From Mucilaginibacter tundrae (GTDB lineage: Bacteria; Bacteroidota; Bacteroidia; Sphingobacteriales; Sphingobacteriaceae): 64,000 bases of DNA. Within the stretch, counting starts at the first letter, position 1. Each line of letters begins with the position of its first letter. Position numbers and translations under genes: made by a program. The DNA is taken from positions 124,001 to 188,000 of the forward strand of contig NZ_JACCBZ010000001.1 in NCBI RefSeq assembly GCF_013408825.1, in the 5' to 3' direction. Positions 45,716 through 55,542 of this stretch are shown here, in pieces. The notes under the pieces are model-generated. The model saw nothing but the letters and a program-made list of their open reading frames with translations. It had not been told where the DNA came from and made no database searches.

Positions 45716-46481
45716 AAGCTTGCAAATTTAACATTTTATCGAGCCTTATTATCTCATATCCGTTTTCGTGGATGTGTTTTATTAGGGCTGGTAGGATGGC
45801 TACAGTAGTGTTGCTGGTATCATGAAACAAAAAAACAGCACCGGGCTTTATTTTACTAATAACTTTATTAAAAAGTTTCTTTTCATCCTTTATTACGGTA
45901 TCCATTGATCGCATGCTCCAACCAACCGGAATATAGTTGCCTTCAATAATCGCTTTTTTGAGGTTTGGATTAGTAACTCCATAAGGCGGCCTAAATAACT
46001 TAGGTGTTTTACCTATTATGCTATTCATTGCCTTATCCATCATGCGCATATCGGCCAGCATTCTTTTAGCAGAGAACATATCAAACCAAAAATGATGAGA
46101 AAAAGTATGATTACCGATAAGGTGCCCTTCGTAGTGAATTTGGTTAAATATTGCTTTATTCTGGGTTATACGGCTGCCTATGCAAAAAAAAGCAGCTTCG
46201 GCATTGTTATCTTTTAGGGTTTGCAATATTTGGAGTGTATTACCGGCAATTGGTCCATCATCAAAACTGAGCGCGACTACTTTTCTATCGGTTTTTGCTG
46301 AACATATAACTGGGATAAAAAAGTTTGAGCCTACATAATAGCATCCATAAAACAACAACAATGAATATACCACAGCCAAAATTATATATACATAAAACGG
46401 TACGCCGTATGTTATTTCGCCAACCATGCTTAACAGCAGGAGGCTAATAAAAAGTATATTCATACTCCTGAAATTTAGCAT
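45708..46481 (-). CDS. Polysaccharide-deacetylase-family protein
   Basis: 257 residues with two N-terminal membrane segments (about 7-24, 28-48) and a NodB domain: SFDDGP (Asp74, Asp75), metal ligands in GNHTFSHH (His125, His129), FRPPYG and FLFHDT. NodB enzymes remove acyl groups from N-acetyl sugars. It overlaps the next upstream gene by seven bases. In a pigment cluster it may modify a sugar or glycolipid that carries the polyene; the substrate is unknown. Confidence 0.88.
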   Translation of the reverse strand: MLNFRSMNILFISLLLLSMVGEITYGVPFYVYIILAVVYSLLLFYGCYYVGSNFFIPVICSAKTDRKVVALSFDDGPIAGNTLQILQTLKDNNAEAAFFCIGSRITQNKAIFNQIHYEGHLIGNHTFSHHFWFDMFSAKRMLADMRMMDKAMNSIIGKTPKLFRPPYGVTNPNLKKAIIEGNYIPVGWSMRSMDTVIKDEKKLFNKVISKIKPGAVFLFHDTSNTTVAILPALIKHIHENGYEIIRLDKMLNLQAYA

Positions 46482-47542
46482 GATGACATCAAAATTAAGG
46501 AATGATAAATATTTTGGTAATGATTATAAATCAGCACCTTATTTATTTGGGTTTTTGGTGAATAGTTATTGTTTAATGAGGCAGGAGTATTATTATTTTT
46601 TATGACATTTGCGCCCAACCACGTAGCAAAAGCGGTAGAAGTAGGATACTCACCGCAAAGATGTTTATAATTGATTGATGGGATTTCATTAAATACCGAC
46701 TGCCGCAATCGCTCGTAGATCTCATCATTTTTCGCATCCCCGTTATTACCGATTATCAACAAATTAATATCATTGTAATTTATATGTTGGGTTATTAAAA
46801 ACGCGCTGATATGTTGTTTAATTCCCTCTATATCTTCGGGTTTGTAAAAGGTGGCAGCCCCATCAATACAGGCAAGGTCGTTTTCAGACGGAGTATTTTC
46901 AAGCAAAAAGAAAGCAACCCCTTCGCCGTTTATAGTTCCCTTTGAGTTTGTATTAAACAAATTAAGGTTTGAAACCGGTTGGCGTTTATATAAACCCATT
47001 CTGCTTAGCACGATATGGCTCATGTCGGTTATTTCGTCCATCCCGCCTACCAATACATTAGTGGTATTATTTTCGGCTAACAGCATCATGGCGTCCAGCA
47101 ATGCGTTTTCGAAGGATGCCCCGCTGCTTACAAACGTATTATTATATCGGTTACATTTAATTAATAAAGCCACCTGCGCGCCTATGGTGTTGTGGGTTGA
47201 CTGCACAAAGGCAACAGGTGTAACAGGTTCCTCGTTCTCCTGTACCATATTCGTTAAAAAAATGCCGGTATCTTCCAGGCAACCGTAAGCTGTACCAGTA
47301 ACTATTGCATCAGGACTTGCTATTTCTGCATCTTTTAAACAGGCTAAGGCACTTGCCACACTCATTTTTATAATGCGGCTCATTCTTCGAATCAATTTTG
47401 GATCAATGGCCTCACTATAATCTGGTTCAATACATGTTAAACGGTTGCTAGTATATTCAGTAAGCTCATTTAAAAACACGGGGTTATTAAATGTTTTTTG
47501 CGGCGATATAGTTACAGTTGACCTGATATACGTTTTCATCAA
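46475..47542 (-). CDS. Ketosynthase-like protein without active-site Cys (chain-length-factor type)
   Basis: 355 residues with thiolase fold. The stretch where ketosynthases have TACSSS reads NTFVSSGASFENA (135-147), with Ser/Gly instead of the nucleophilic Cys. It follows the ketosynthase at 47543 with no gap, the arrangement of KS/CLF pairs in polyene and aromatic type II systems. It probably pairs with that enzyme and sets chain length rather than condensing. Confidence 0.82.
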   Translation of the reverse strand: MMKTYIRSTVTISPQKTFNNPVFLNELTEYTSNRLTCIEPDYSEAIDPKLIRRMSRIIKMSVASALACLKDAEIASPDAIVTGTAYGCLEDTGIFLTNMVQENEEPVTPVAFVQSTHNTIGAQVALLIKCNRYNNTFVSSGASFENALLDAMMLLAENNTTNVLVGGMDEITDMSHIVLSRMGLYKRQPVSNLNLFNTNSKGTINGEGVAFFLLENTPSENDLACIDGAATFYKPEDIEGIKQHISAFLITQHINYNDINLLIIGNNGDAKNDEIYERLRQSVFNEIPSINYKHLCGEYPTSTAFATWLGANVIKNNNTPASLNNNYSPKTQINKVLIYNHYQNIYHSLILMSSC

Positions 47543-48742
47543 TTATAGTTTTGAGAAGATAAGAGATGAACAATTACCGCCAAAACCAACAGAATTGGAT
47601 AGCACATGCTTAATGTCCTGCTGTTTTGAAAATGCAGTTTCAGGGGCGAAAGGGAATGCTACCATCGGTTCCTCCAAACGTAGATTTGGGTAAACAATAC
47701 CCTGCTGTATTGCTAATGCAGAAAATACTGCCTCGACCCCGGCACTGGCACCCAGGGTATGCCCGGTAAATGACTTTGTAGAGCTCATTTTTGGATAATG
47801 CGGATGAAATAGCCGTTGTATAGCGGCACCTTCGGAGCTATCATTATTTTGAGTTCCGGTGCCGTGGAGATTGATGTAATCAATATCCCCCGGCTGCAAA
47901 CCACTCATCATTAACGCGCCTGCCATTGCCATATACGGCCCGTCGCCATCAAATGATGTTGATGTTTGATGATAGGCGTCATTAGCATTAAAGTAGCCGC
48001 TAAGGGCGCAATAAGGGCGCTGTTTTAGCAATGATGCCACATGTTCTGATACCAATACCACATATCCAGCGCCCTCGCCCAGATTAAGACCGTTACGATT
48101 TTCATCAAATGGCTTACAGTAATGCTCGTCAAGTACCAAAAGGGTATTAAAACCATTCAGAGTAAAGCGTGTAAGGGCATCTGTGCCGCCGGCAATTACC
48201 GCATCAAGAATGTTATGCTTTATTAAACGTGCGCCATACATAATGGCATTAGCGGAGGATGAACACGCCGTACTGATGGTACTGATATGGCTTTTGATAC
48301 CTAATTTTTCGGCAACCATATTTGTAATGCTGCCACATTCGTGGTTAATTATATCTCTAAGTTTCCCTTTGGTTTTATCGGCTAAAAAATGGGTGAAGAA
48401 ATCTTCAGTCTTATCTATGCCACCTGCTGTTGATGCCGAAACAAAACCAGTTCGTAGCGCAGGAAGTTTATTAACACCTGAATTATCCCAGGCTTCCTTC
48501 GCGGCTATCATACTTAACATAGCTGTACGGCTTGTAGTCGGCGAAAACCCGCAAATTGCAGATAGCTCATTGTTACTTAACTTAACTTCTGCCGCAGGTA
48601 ATAAATCGCGGTGATTAGTTCTTAGATAGTTAATTTTATTAATGCCCGCTTTGCCTTTCTCCAATGCATCCAGGCACTCAGTTACATTGTTGCCAATACC
48701 CGAAATCACCCCCACCCCAACTACAAAAACGGCATTATTCAT
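47543..48742 (-). CDS. Beta-ketoacyl-ACP synthase (KAS II type)
   Basis: 399 residues with an intact Cys-His-His triad: Cys160 (STACSSS), His293 (NLHGTGT) and His328 (FTGHTLG). It condenses malonyl-ACP with the growing chain. It lies directly between an ACP gene and the Cys-less partner, typical of a type II polyketide core that builds aryl polyenes. Confidence 0.94.
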   Translation of the reverse strand: MNNAVFVVGVGVISGIGNNVTECLDALEKGKAGINKINYLRTNHRDLLPAAEVKLSNNELSAICGFSPTTSRTAMLSMIAAKEAWDNSGVNKLPALRTGFVSASTAGGIDKTEDFFTHFLADKTKGKLRDIINHECGSITNMVAEKLGIKSHISTISTACSSSANAIMYGARLIKHNILDAVIAGGTDALTRFTLNGFNTLLVLDEHYCKPFDENRNGLNLGEGAGYVVLVSEHVASLLKQRPYCALSGYFNANDAYHQTSTSFDGDGPYMAMAGALMMSGLQPGDIDYINLHGTGTQNNDSSEGAAIQRLFHPHYPKMSSTKSFTGHTLGASAGVEAVFSALAIQQGIVYPNLRLEEPMVAFPFAPETAFSKQQDIKHVLSNSVGFGGNCSSLIFSKL

Positions 48743-48743
48743 T

Positions 48744-49007
48744 TTAAGTATTTTGCACCCCGTTCGCAGTTATAAATTCGGCCATTGTTCTTACTGACTT
48801 GAATACTTTTAACCCATCTTCGGGATTAGTGACCCTAAGTTTATATTTTTGTTTTAATAATACAATCAGCTCCAATACATCTAAAGAATCGAGGCCCAAG
48901 CCCGCTCCAAATAGCGGTTCGTCATCGCCAATATCCTCGGGTTTAATATTCTTTAATTTTAACTGAACAGCGATCTGCTCTTTTAGATCGACTATTAATT
49001 TATCCAT
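48744..49007 (-). CDS. Acyl carrier protein (first)
   Basis: 87 residues with the phosphopantetheine attachment motif GLDSLD (Ser41) in a four-helix ACP. It is one base before the ketosynthase start. It carries the growing polyene chain; the partial acpS at the right edge could supply its activation. Confidence 0.92.
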   Translation of the reverse strand: MDKLIVDLKEQIAVQLKLKNIKPEDIGDDEPLFGAGLGLDSLDVLELIVLLKQKYKLRVTNPEDGLKVFKSVRTMAEFITANGVQNT

Positions 49008-49031
49008 GTCTTTATTCTATCAAATTTTAAT

Positions 49032-50279
49032 CTATATTTCTTCATCGGCCAATAACTCTAAATCGATGGTACGGGCTAATTTTTGCAGTGCCACATTATG
49101 GTTCTTCACAAAAGGATTTTTCATATCCCATACATATCCTGCCAAAACAGAGCAGATCATTTTTTTTACTTCGTGATTCTGTTTCTCGGCAAAAAATATG
49201 GTGTCAAGTGTGCCTTCATACCAAGCCATTACATAGGATCGGAAAGTATTTATACCCTGCAACAGGTATTTTGTATATTCTTCTTCCCAATCTACTTCTT
49301 CGCCTTTTAACTTACGTATTACCAAATTTGCCGCCTTTTGGCTTGATACAGTTGCCAGGGTAACGCCCGATGAAAATATGGGATCTAAAAACTCAGTCAC
49401 ATTGCCTGTTAATACAAACCCATCGCCATAAAATTGGTCGGTTGTAGTTGACCATGACTCTAAAACCCTGGGATCGAACACAAAATCGACGTCTTTTAAA
49501 CGATCGGCCAGATGAGCTTGGGCGGCAATTAATTCGCGCAGTACCTTTTCATTATCGCCCTCGTATTCACTAAAAAAATCAGGATTACCCACAAACCCAA
49601 CTGAGGTAACACCATTTGAAAACGGAATAACCCAAACCCAGACCCCGGGCTTATGTACAATTATGGTGATGCGGTTAGGCTCTTCACCCATTAAACGATT
49701 TAGATCAACTGCGTGAACGAATAAAGCTTTGCGTGGTGCTAAATTTGAAGGTTTATCGAGATTAAACAAACGTGGAATTACCCGGCCATAGCCGCTGCCA
49801 TCAATTATAAACCGGGCTTCAATTTCGGTTTTATTACCATTGAGGTCTTCAATAGTGGTTACAGAATCTGAGCCATTAAATATGATTGCTGTTACAGTAG
49901 TTTCGTAACAAATTGGCACACCCATTTTTTCAACCGTATCGGCAAGGGTTTTATCAAATTCTGCACGAGGTACCTGCCATGTCCAGTTCCATCCGGCGGT
50001 AAACTGATCGGCGAAGTAGTAGTCACAAATTTTTCCGTTTTTTACAAACTTGGCGCCTGACTTTTCCTGAAACCCCTTTTCTTTAAGTGCATCAACAAAA
50101 CCAGCTTCAGCAAGCGCCTCCATGCACCGTGGCAATAAGCTTTCGCCTATAACAAACCTCGGAAATTTTTGCTTTTCAATAATTTTAACCTTAAACCCAG
50201 CTTTATTAACTATCGATGCGGCTACAGTACCAGCCGGCCCTGCACCAATTACCAAAACATCTACTTTTTCTACACTCAT
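49032..50279 (-). CDS. FAD-dependent oxidoreductase, halogenase-like
   Basis: 415 residues. A Rossmann FAD motif GAGPAGTVAA (12-21) and GESLLP (45-50) place it in the geranylgeranyl-reductase/halogenase group. WVWVIP (214-219) matches the WxWxIP motif used to recognise flavin-dependent halogenases. It may chlorinate or hydroxylate the aryl head of the pigment; some flexirubins are chlorinated. Not all residues needed for halogenation can be checked by eye. Confidence 0.8.
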   Translation of the reverse strand: MSVEKVDVLVIGAGPAGTVAASIVNKAGFKVKIIEKQKFPRFVIGESLLPRCMEALAEAGFVDALKEKGFQEKSGAKFVKNGKICDYYFADQFTAGWNWTWQVPRAEFDKTLADTVEKMGVPICYETTVTAIIFNGSDSVTTIEDLNGNKTEIEARFIIDGSGYGRVIPRLFNLDKPSNLAPRKALFVHAVDLNRLMGEEPNRITIIVHKPGVWVWVIPFSNGVTSVGFVGNPDFFSEYEGDNEKVLRELIAAQAHLADRLKDVDFVFDPRVLESWSTTTDQFYGDGFVLTGNVTEFLDPIFSSGVTLATVSSQKAANLVIRKLKGEEVDWEEEYTKYLLQGINTFRSYVMAWYEGTLDTIFFAEKQNHEVKKMICSVLAGYVWDMKNPFVKNHNVALQKLARTIDLELLADEEI

Positions 50280-50316
50280 TGGTATATTTAATGGGGTTTA
50301 ATTGTCGGTAGTAGTA

Positions 50317-50754
50317 TTATATTAATCCTTGCTTTTCCTTCCATTCTCTAAAAAAATCGGGATTCATTAGCTGAAGGGTAAAACCATCTTTACTTAAAAA
50401 CACCTGTGTGGTTGAGCCGGTTACTACCAGTTCGCCTGTTACTGAATTTAGTAAACGATAGGTGAAATTTATCTTGGCAGATTCGCAAGGAGTATAAGTA
50501 GTTTCTATGATTATCCTATCGCCATATCGTAAAACCTGTTTATAATCGCACTGGATATTTACAATTGGCACTACGTAACCCTGATTATAAAAATCGAGAT
50601 AACGCAAATTATGTTGCTTGCCAAATGCTTCGCGCCCATCTTCGAAATATTGCACGTAATGGCCATGCCATACTATACCTAATGAATCTACATCACTAAA
50701 GCGTACATCCTGCTCTATGGTATTTATCAAGCTCTTTTTCAAATGTTTCAGCAA
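50317..50754 (-). CDS. Acyl-CoA/ACP thioesterase, YbgC/4-HBT type
   Basis: 145 residues of hotdog fold with FSDVDSLGIVWHGHYVQYFE (about 19-38), the 4-hydroxybenzoyl-CoA thioesterase active-site helix. Thioesterases in aryl-polyene clusters release or edit ACP-bound intermediates. Confidence 0.88.
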   Translation of the reverse strand: MLKHLKKSLINTIEQDVRFSDVDSLGIVWHGHYVQYFEDGREAFGKQHNLRYLDFYNQGYVVPIVNIQCDYKQVLRYGDRIIIETTYTPCESAKINFTYRLLNSVTGELVVTGSTTQVFLSKDGFTLQLMNPDFFREWKEKQGLI

Positions 50755-50777
50755 TCGTTAAAATATCCAAGTAGCAA

Positions 50778-51428
50778 TTAGTTTTTACCCCAGCTTTTAA
50801 AGTTTGACTCCATGTCCTTTAACGTGGTGTACAATGGTTTGGCCCAATAGTTCCTAAAACCAAAGCCACCCGGGCTGCCGGTTTCGTATTTGGTGTAAAG
50901 CACAGTTTTGGATTTAATATCAACAAAGGTTACCCATATACCCATGGATCCTATTCCTTTGCTCATGCCTTCAACAAAAAATATTAAGCCTATGCCATCG
51001 GTATTCTGAAAATCGTAGTTTTTTACTACCCTGGCTATATCCGCTTCATTTAGTAAATGAAAATCACTTGGGCTATTTGAATAGAAATCCTTTTTGGTAA
51101 GGCTTTTATTTGCTTGTATGGTTACATCAATAGCATATTTTACCGACTCGCGATGCACCGCCTTTGCAACATCATATTTCTTTTGTTCATTAATAAACAG
51201 ATAGTTCCACGAGTTAACATACGTGTCCCTGAATTCATCATTTGATATAACAACGTCTTTAGATGTGGCGGAGCCAATAAATTTAGTTTGAGAATAATCA
51301 ACACCCAGCCAGGTTACCGGGACTTTTTCATCAAAAACATCAGCTTTTGATTGTGCCAAAAGCGTTTTTGTACTTACCGTGATAAAAAGTAAGGCTAAAA
51401 TACATTTGAATTTTGTAATAGGTTTCAT
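50778..51428 (-). CDS. Secreted protein of unknown function in the pigment cluster
   Basis: 216 residues with a signal peptide (about 1-25, TLLAQ). The mature part is polar with alternating strands; no motif is recognised. It may act on the exported pigment in the periplasm. Confidence 0.65.
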   Translation of the reverse strand: MKPITKFKCILALLFITVSTKTLLAQSKADVFDEKVPVTWLGVDYSQTKFIGSATSKDVVISNDEFRDTYVNSWNYLFINEQKKYDVAKAVHRESVKYAIDVTIQANKSLTKKDFYSNSPSDFHLLNEADIARVVKNYDFQNTDGIGLIFFVEGMSKGIGSMGIWVTFVDIKSKTVLYTKYETGSPGGFGFRNYWAKPLYTTLKDMESNFKSWGKN

Positions 51429-51454
51429 GATTAGAATTGTGATTTAGTTGTTGT

Positions 51455-51874
51455 TTATTTTTTAAGGTATATTTTCATTTCGCATTTCGCGAGCAATATG
51501 CCGCTACATTTAACAATACCGGTTATGATGGTTACATCAAAAATTTGGTTTGTAATAGTAACATTGGTTTCTATTACATCGCCAACTTTAGGCAGTACAA
51601 AAACCTCCAGGTTTTTAATAGCAGCTATATAGCCAACTACAACCGGGGCGTTGTTTTTCAGGGTGACGTATCCTAAGCCCGCCGCCGCTGTTTGGGCAAT
51701 ATTTTCTGTTATACCGGCTTCACTTAATTCGCCGTTATCAACAAGTACATTTTCCTCTTTAACGTAAAATGACGTAACCGAACACACTTCATCACAGCTG
51801 ACCAATTGATCTATCATTACAAAGGGTGGCCTTTGTGGTATAATGGAGGTAATATCGTTTTGTAATATAAGCAT
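51455..51874 (-). CDS. ApeP-like 3-hydroxyacyl-ACP dehydratase, second hotdog protein
   Basis: 139 residues. IPQRPPFVMIDQLV (13-26) and ITENIAQTAAAGLGYV resemble the COG4706/ApeP dehydratases of aryl-polyene pathways. The GHFP motif of FabZ is absent, so its catalysis may differ from the protein at 44108. It lies between an acyltransferase and the secreted protein. Confidence 0.75.
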   Translation of the reverse strand: MLILQNDITSIIPQRPPFVMIDQLVSCDEVCSVTSFYVKEENVLVDNGELSEAGITENIAQTAAAGLGYVTLKNNAPVVVGYIAAIKNLEVFVLPKVGDVIETNVTITNQIFDVTIITGIVKCSGILLAKCEMKIYLKK

Positions 51875-51878
51875 TTAT

Positions 51879-52757
51879 CTATTGCCAAAAATCATAATAA
51901 TTATACCATTGTTCGGGATATGTTTTGACTTTACGTTCCATATCGTCAACAAAATCCAGCATCATTTGCTTTACTATAGCGTCTTGTTCCAAATCTGGGT
52001 ATTCTTTTACTTTACTGGCAAAAAAATGGTAGTGGAAAGTACTTTCCTTCATGCCATATACAAACGAAACCGGTACCTGGAATTTAGCCGCTAACATAAA
52101 CGGCCCCAGTGGAAACCTTGCATCCGCGCCCAAAAATTTCATGGTGATGGTTTTATTATTTTCCAGAAATCTATCTGCTGGCATACATACCAGCTCGTCA
52201 TTTAAAAATGCATTGCTTATCTCGAAGATATGCGACATATCATCCTTAATAATAATAAGATTCAGAACGCTTTTACCAACCACCGATTCCATGTACTCTT
52301 TAATCCCTTCATCTTCGCCATCAAAAATCACCACGTTAATGCGAGCATCAATCTCATTTAATAAGTGCCGGGCTGTTTCCCAATTGCCAATATGTGCGGT
52401 TAATAATAATCCGCCTTTTTTTAATGCTGCGATGTGATGTAAATTATCTATCCCATCAAGGTTAAATGTAAACTTATTGGGGATGCCGGACATGATAACT
52501 ACTTTATCAATAAGTGTTTGCCCTAATAGGTTATAGTTTATGTATACTTTGTAAACAGATTTTATTATACTATAATTAAGCCTTTTATGAAAATAAGTGA
52601 ATGTGCTTTTTGTAGATTTATACGAAAATAGCAAGTAGTATAAAGTAACAAAACGAAGCAAAAGATATGCGGGTAAAACACCGCCTATCTTTAAAACAAA
52701 AACAAATATCCTATACCCTAAAGGTTTTCCTTTTGATTTACCTTTCCAGGATGACAT
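51879..52757 (-). CDS. Lysophospholipid/lipid A-type acyltransferase (LpxL-HtrB family)
   Basis: 292 residues with an N-terminal membrane segment and the acyltransferase motif AHIGNWE (HxxxxE with His122 and Glu127), followed by MPADRF. The family transfers acyl groups to lipids; here it may link the polyene to a lipid carrier. Its ATG overlaps the ACP stop by one base (TAATG). Confidence 0.88.
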   Translation of the reverse strand: MSSWKGKSKGKPLGYRIFVFVLKIGGVLPAYLLLRFVTLYYLLFSYKSTKSTFTYFHKRLNYSIIKSVYKVYINYNLLGQTLIDKVVIMSGIPNKFTFNLDGIDNLHHIAALKKGGLLLTAHIGNWETARHLLNEIDARINVVIFDGEDEGIKEYMESVVGKSVLNLIIIKDDMSHIFEISNAFLNDELVCMPADRFLENNKTITMKFLGADARFPLGPFMLAAKFQVPVSFVYGMKESTFHYHFFASKVKEYPDLEQDAIVKQMMLDFVDDMERKVKTYPEQWYNYYDFWQ

Positions 52758-53011
52758 TATACCAGTTCTTTTTGACTGCTGGTTATTACATAATCATAAA
52801 AATCCTGAAAGGTGATAATGTTGATAAAGTCTTCTGGTTTTACTCTAAACGGGAAGTTGCTTTCAATTACTACAACGAGGTCAATATAATCCAAACTGTC
52901 AAGGTCAAGCGTTTCCTTCAGGTTAGCATCTGGAAGCATTTTATCGGCATCAATTTCAAATTCTTCGGCCAAAAAGCTATTTATCTTTTCAATAATCTCT
53001 TCATTTTGCAT
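52757..53011 (-). CDS. Acyl carrier protein (second)
   Basis: 84 residues with LDLDSLD around Ser39. A second ACP is usual in aryl-polyene clusters. It is 12 bp downstream of the upstream ketosynthase and overlaps the acyltransferase. Confidence 0.92.
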   Translation of the reverse strand: MQNEEIIEKINSFLAEEFEIDADKMLPDANLKETLDLDSLDYIDLVVVIESNFPFRVKPEDFINIITFQDFYDYVITSSQKELV

Positions 53012-53023
53012 AGCGGCGTAGGT

Positions 53024-54244
53024 TTAAATTAGTTTTTTAATTATTAGGGATGAGTTTGTTCCTCCAAAACCAAAGGAGTTGGACAAAAATACATTTATTT
53101 CTTTTTCAATTGTTTTTTTTGCGATGTTCAGTTTAGCTGAGTCTTCATCAGGGGTTTCGAAATTGATATTGGGCGCAACAAATGAGTTTTTCATCATCAG
53201 CATGGAATAAACAATTTCACTTGCGCCGGCCATCCAACACTCGTGCCCAGTCATTGATTTGGTTGAGCTAACTAATGGATTGCTTGCGCCAAAAACTTCG
53301 TAAATGGCTTTGGCTTCGCTTGAATCACCTGCGGGGGTTGATGTGGCGTGCGCATTAATATAATCTATCTCGGCCACGTTTAAGCCCGAATCTTTTAATG
53401 CCATCGAAAGCGAACGCACAGGCCCTTCAACTGTTGGGTTTGAAATATGGGCACCATTTGACGAAAAGCCGTAGCCTATAACTTCACCTAAAATAGTTGC
53501 GCCTCTTTTAGTTGCCGATTCAAGGCTCTCTAAAATAACGGTCGCGGCGCCACCGCTGGGTATAAGCCCATCGCGGCCGCTATCAAAAGGGCGTGATGCT
53601 TTGGATGGATCTGACTCACTAACTGAAAATGCCGACAGGGCATCGAAACTACCCATAGCAAATTGATTGATCTCCTGGGCGCCACCGCAGATGATACAAT
53701 CCTGCAAGCCTGTTTTTATAAATTGATAAGCCACTCCGATTGAGTGCGACCCGCTTGCGCAAGCGGCACTAATAGTGAAATTTATGCCTTTTAATTTAAA
53801 TATGGTAGCCAAATTCATGGTTACGGTAGAGTTCATGGTTTGAAATACCGCACCCGAACCAATCATCATTGTATTTTTTTTCTCGCGGATAGTATCTGTG
53901 GCATCAATAATAGCTTTTGCGGAGCTATCGTTACCATAAAGTATCCCAACTTCGTTTTGATTAAGGTAATCCTGATCAATACCGGCCTGCGCTAATGCTT
54001 CGAGTGTAGCAACATAAGCATATTCGCCTTGTTCAGGAAGCATAATACGTGACCGTCTGTCTAAGAGGTCCTTTAAATGTGGTCTTTCAACAAATCCGGT
54101 TAAGCCCGAACGATAACCAAACTCCTTACGTTCCTTATCCAGAATTATTCCCGACTGGCCTTTGTAAAGCGAATTACTTACCTCAGCAAGGTTTTTACCT
54201 ATACATGAATATATTCCTATCCCCGTAATTACAACCCTATTCAT
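53024..54244 (-). CDS. Beta-ketoacyl-ACP synthase, second
   Basis: 406 residues with an intact triad: Cys162 (SAACASG), His299 (NAHATST) and His334 (MTGHECW). It diverges from the enzyme at 47543, so the two condensing enzymes probably handle different steps or chain lengths. A 111-bp gap separates it from fabG. Confidence 0.94.
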   Translation of the reverse strand: MNRVVITGIGIYSCIGKNLAEVSNSLYKGQSGIILDKERKEFGYRSGLTGFVERPHLKDLLDRRSRIMLPEQGEYAYVATLEALAQAGIDQDYLNQNEVGILYGNDSSAKAIIDATDTIREKKNTMMIGSGAVFQTMNSTVTMNLATIFKLKGINFTISAACASGSHSIGVAYQFIKTGLQDCIICGGAQEINQFAMGSFDALSAFSVSESDPSKASRPFDSGRDGLIPSGGAATVILESLESATKRGATILGEVIGYGFSSNGAHISNPTVEGPVRSLSMALKDSGLNVAEIDYINAHATSTPAGDSSEAKAIYEVFGASNPLVSSTKSMTGHECWMAGASEIVYSMLMMKNSFVAPNINFETPDEDSAKLNIAKKTIEKEINVFLSNSFGFGGTNSSLIIKKLI

Positions 54245-54355
54245 ATACAGTAATTCTTCGTTCGTTTAAATTTAGTTGTTATAAAAATACAAAAGCACGC
54301 TAAAGTTCAAAACAATTTAGCATAAAATTTGTATCAGGGGTGTTACAAAAATGCT

Positions 54356-55084
54356 TTATGAGTACAAACCACCATTAATTGACAATATTTCGCCGGTAAT
54401 ATAGGCTGCTTCTGCTGATGCCAGAAAACCTACGGCATGTGCTACCTCTTCGGGTGTACCAAACCTTTTAACAGGGATCATTGATCTTAACTCTTTTTCG
54501 TCAAGTCCTTCTGTCATATCTGTTTTAATAAATCCGGGAGCAACAGCATTTACGGTTATTCCTCTGCGGCCAACTTCCTGCGCCAAGGCTTTGGTTGCAC
54601 CAATTACGCCTGCTTTCGCTGCCGAGTAATTAATTTGTCCGGGTAACCCTTTTAAGCCAGATAAAGAGACTACATTAACTATACGCCCATATTTCCGGAT
54701 AAGCATATCGTTTAAAACCAATCGCGTAACGTGAAAAAAGCCATCTAAGCTGGTTTTTATTACATTATCCCATTGCTCATCTTTCATCCACATCATTAAC
54801 ACATCATCCTTAACACCTGCATTGTTTATCAGTGCTTCGATATATTTATCGCTATTTGCTTCAATCCAGTCGCCCAGAACATGTTTAATATCATCTTTAT
54901 CAGCCACATCAAATTTCAACAATTCACCATCGCCGCCGTCCTGTTTAATTTGGGCTAATGTTTTATCGGCCTCGGCTACATTACTTTTATAATTAACTAA
55001 AACGTAGTATCCCATTTTAGCCATTTTATAACAGATGGCTCTTCCAATACCTCTTGAACCACCAGTTACCAGTGCGCACTTCAT
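54356..55084 (-). CDS. 3-oxoacyl-ACP reductase (SDR), FabG-type
   Basis: 242 residues with TGGSRGIG (7-14), NNAG (87-90), catalytic Ser near 140-142, Tyr153 and Lys157 (YSAAK). It reduces 3-oxoacyl-ACP to the hydroxy form during polyene extension. It is the first gene of the left arm. Confidence 0.93.
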   Translation of the reverse strand: MKCALVTGGSRGIGRAICYKMAKMGYYVLVNYKSNVAEADKTLAQIKQDGGDGELLKFDVADKDDIKHVLGDWIEANSDKYIEALINNAGVKDDVLMMWMKDEQWDNVIKTSLDGFFHVTRLVLNDMLIRKYGRIVNVVSLSGLKGLPGQINYSAAKAGVIGATKALAQEVGRRGITVNAVAPGFIKTDMTEGLDEKELRSMIPVKRFGTPEEVAHAVGFLASAEAAYITGEILSINGGLYS

Positions 55085-55542
55085 ATTATATATAGTTTTA
55101 ACAAAGAATTTGTGATTTAATACGTTAACTGAACTTTAAAAGTTAGTGGAGACCGGGGATTACCACCACGTGATTTATTTAAGATTCATAATTGTGAGGT
55201 TGGATGTTGTATTATATACAGCTTCTTTTAAGGTTGCTAATTTTCGCTCTTTTTTAGTCGAAATTTACACAAAAGTAACGTAAATATTCAAATTCTAAAG
55301 GTTAATGTTTTTGAATATTGTTAAATATAAAATTGCAAAACATATATTATTATGCTATTAAGCCACGGATAATTAACCTTATAAGTTATTAAAACTTAAA
55401 AATAAATTATTTAAAAGAAACTCATATTATTAAAACTTGGTTAAATTTGAGGGGCAAAACCAAACGCATCACAATACTTACAGTTGCGATTATACATTTC
55501 ATCAATTTTCGAATGCTGTATTCAATTGCAGATATTTAACTA
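55085..55542. promoter_or_regulatory. Divergent promoter region of the pigment cluster
   Basis: 458 bp, very A/T-rich, between fabG (left) and the glycosyltransferase (right). TACTTTTG on the minus strand (55270-55277) fits the -7 consensus for fabG, and TAAATTTG at 55442-55449 could serve the right arm. A perfect 10-bp inverted repeat (55283-55292 with 55310-55319) overlaps the -33 region of the left promoter and may be an operator. No -33 TTG is seen at normal spacing in either case. Confidence 0.35.
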
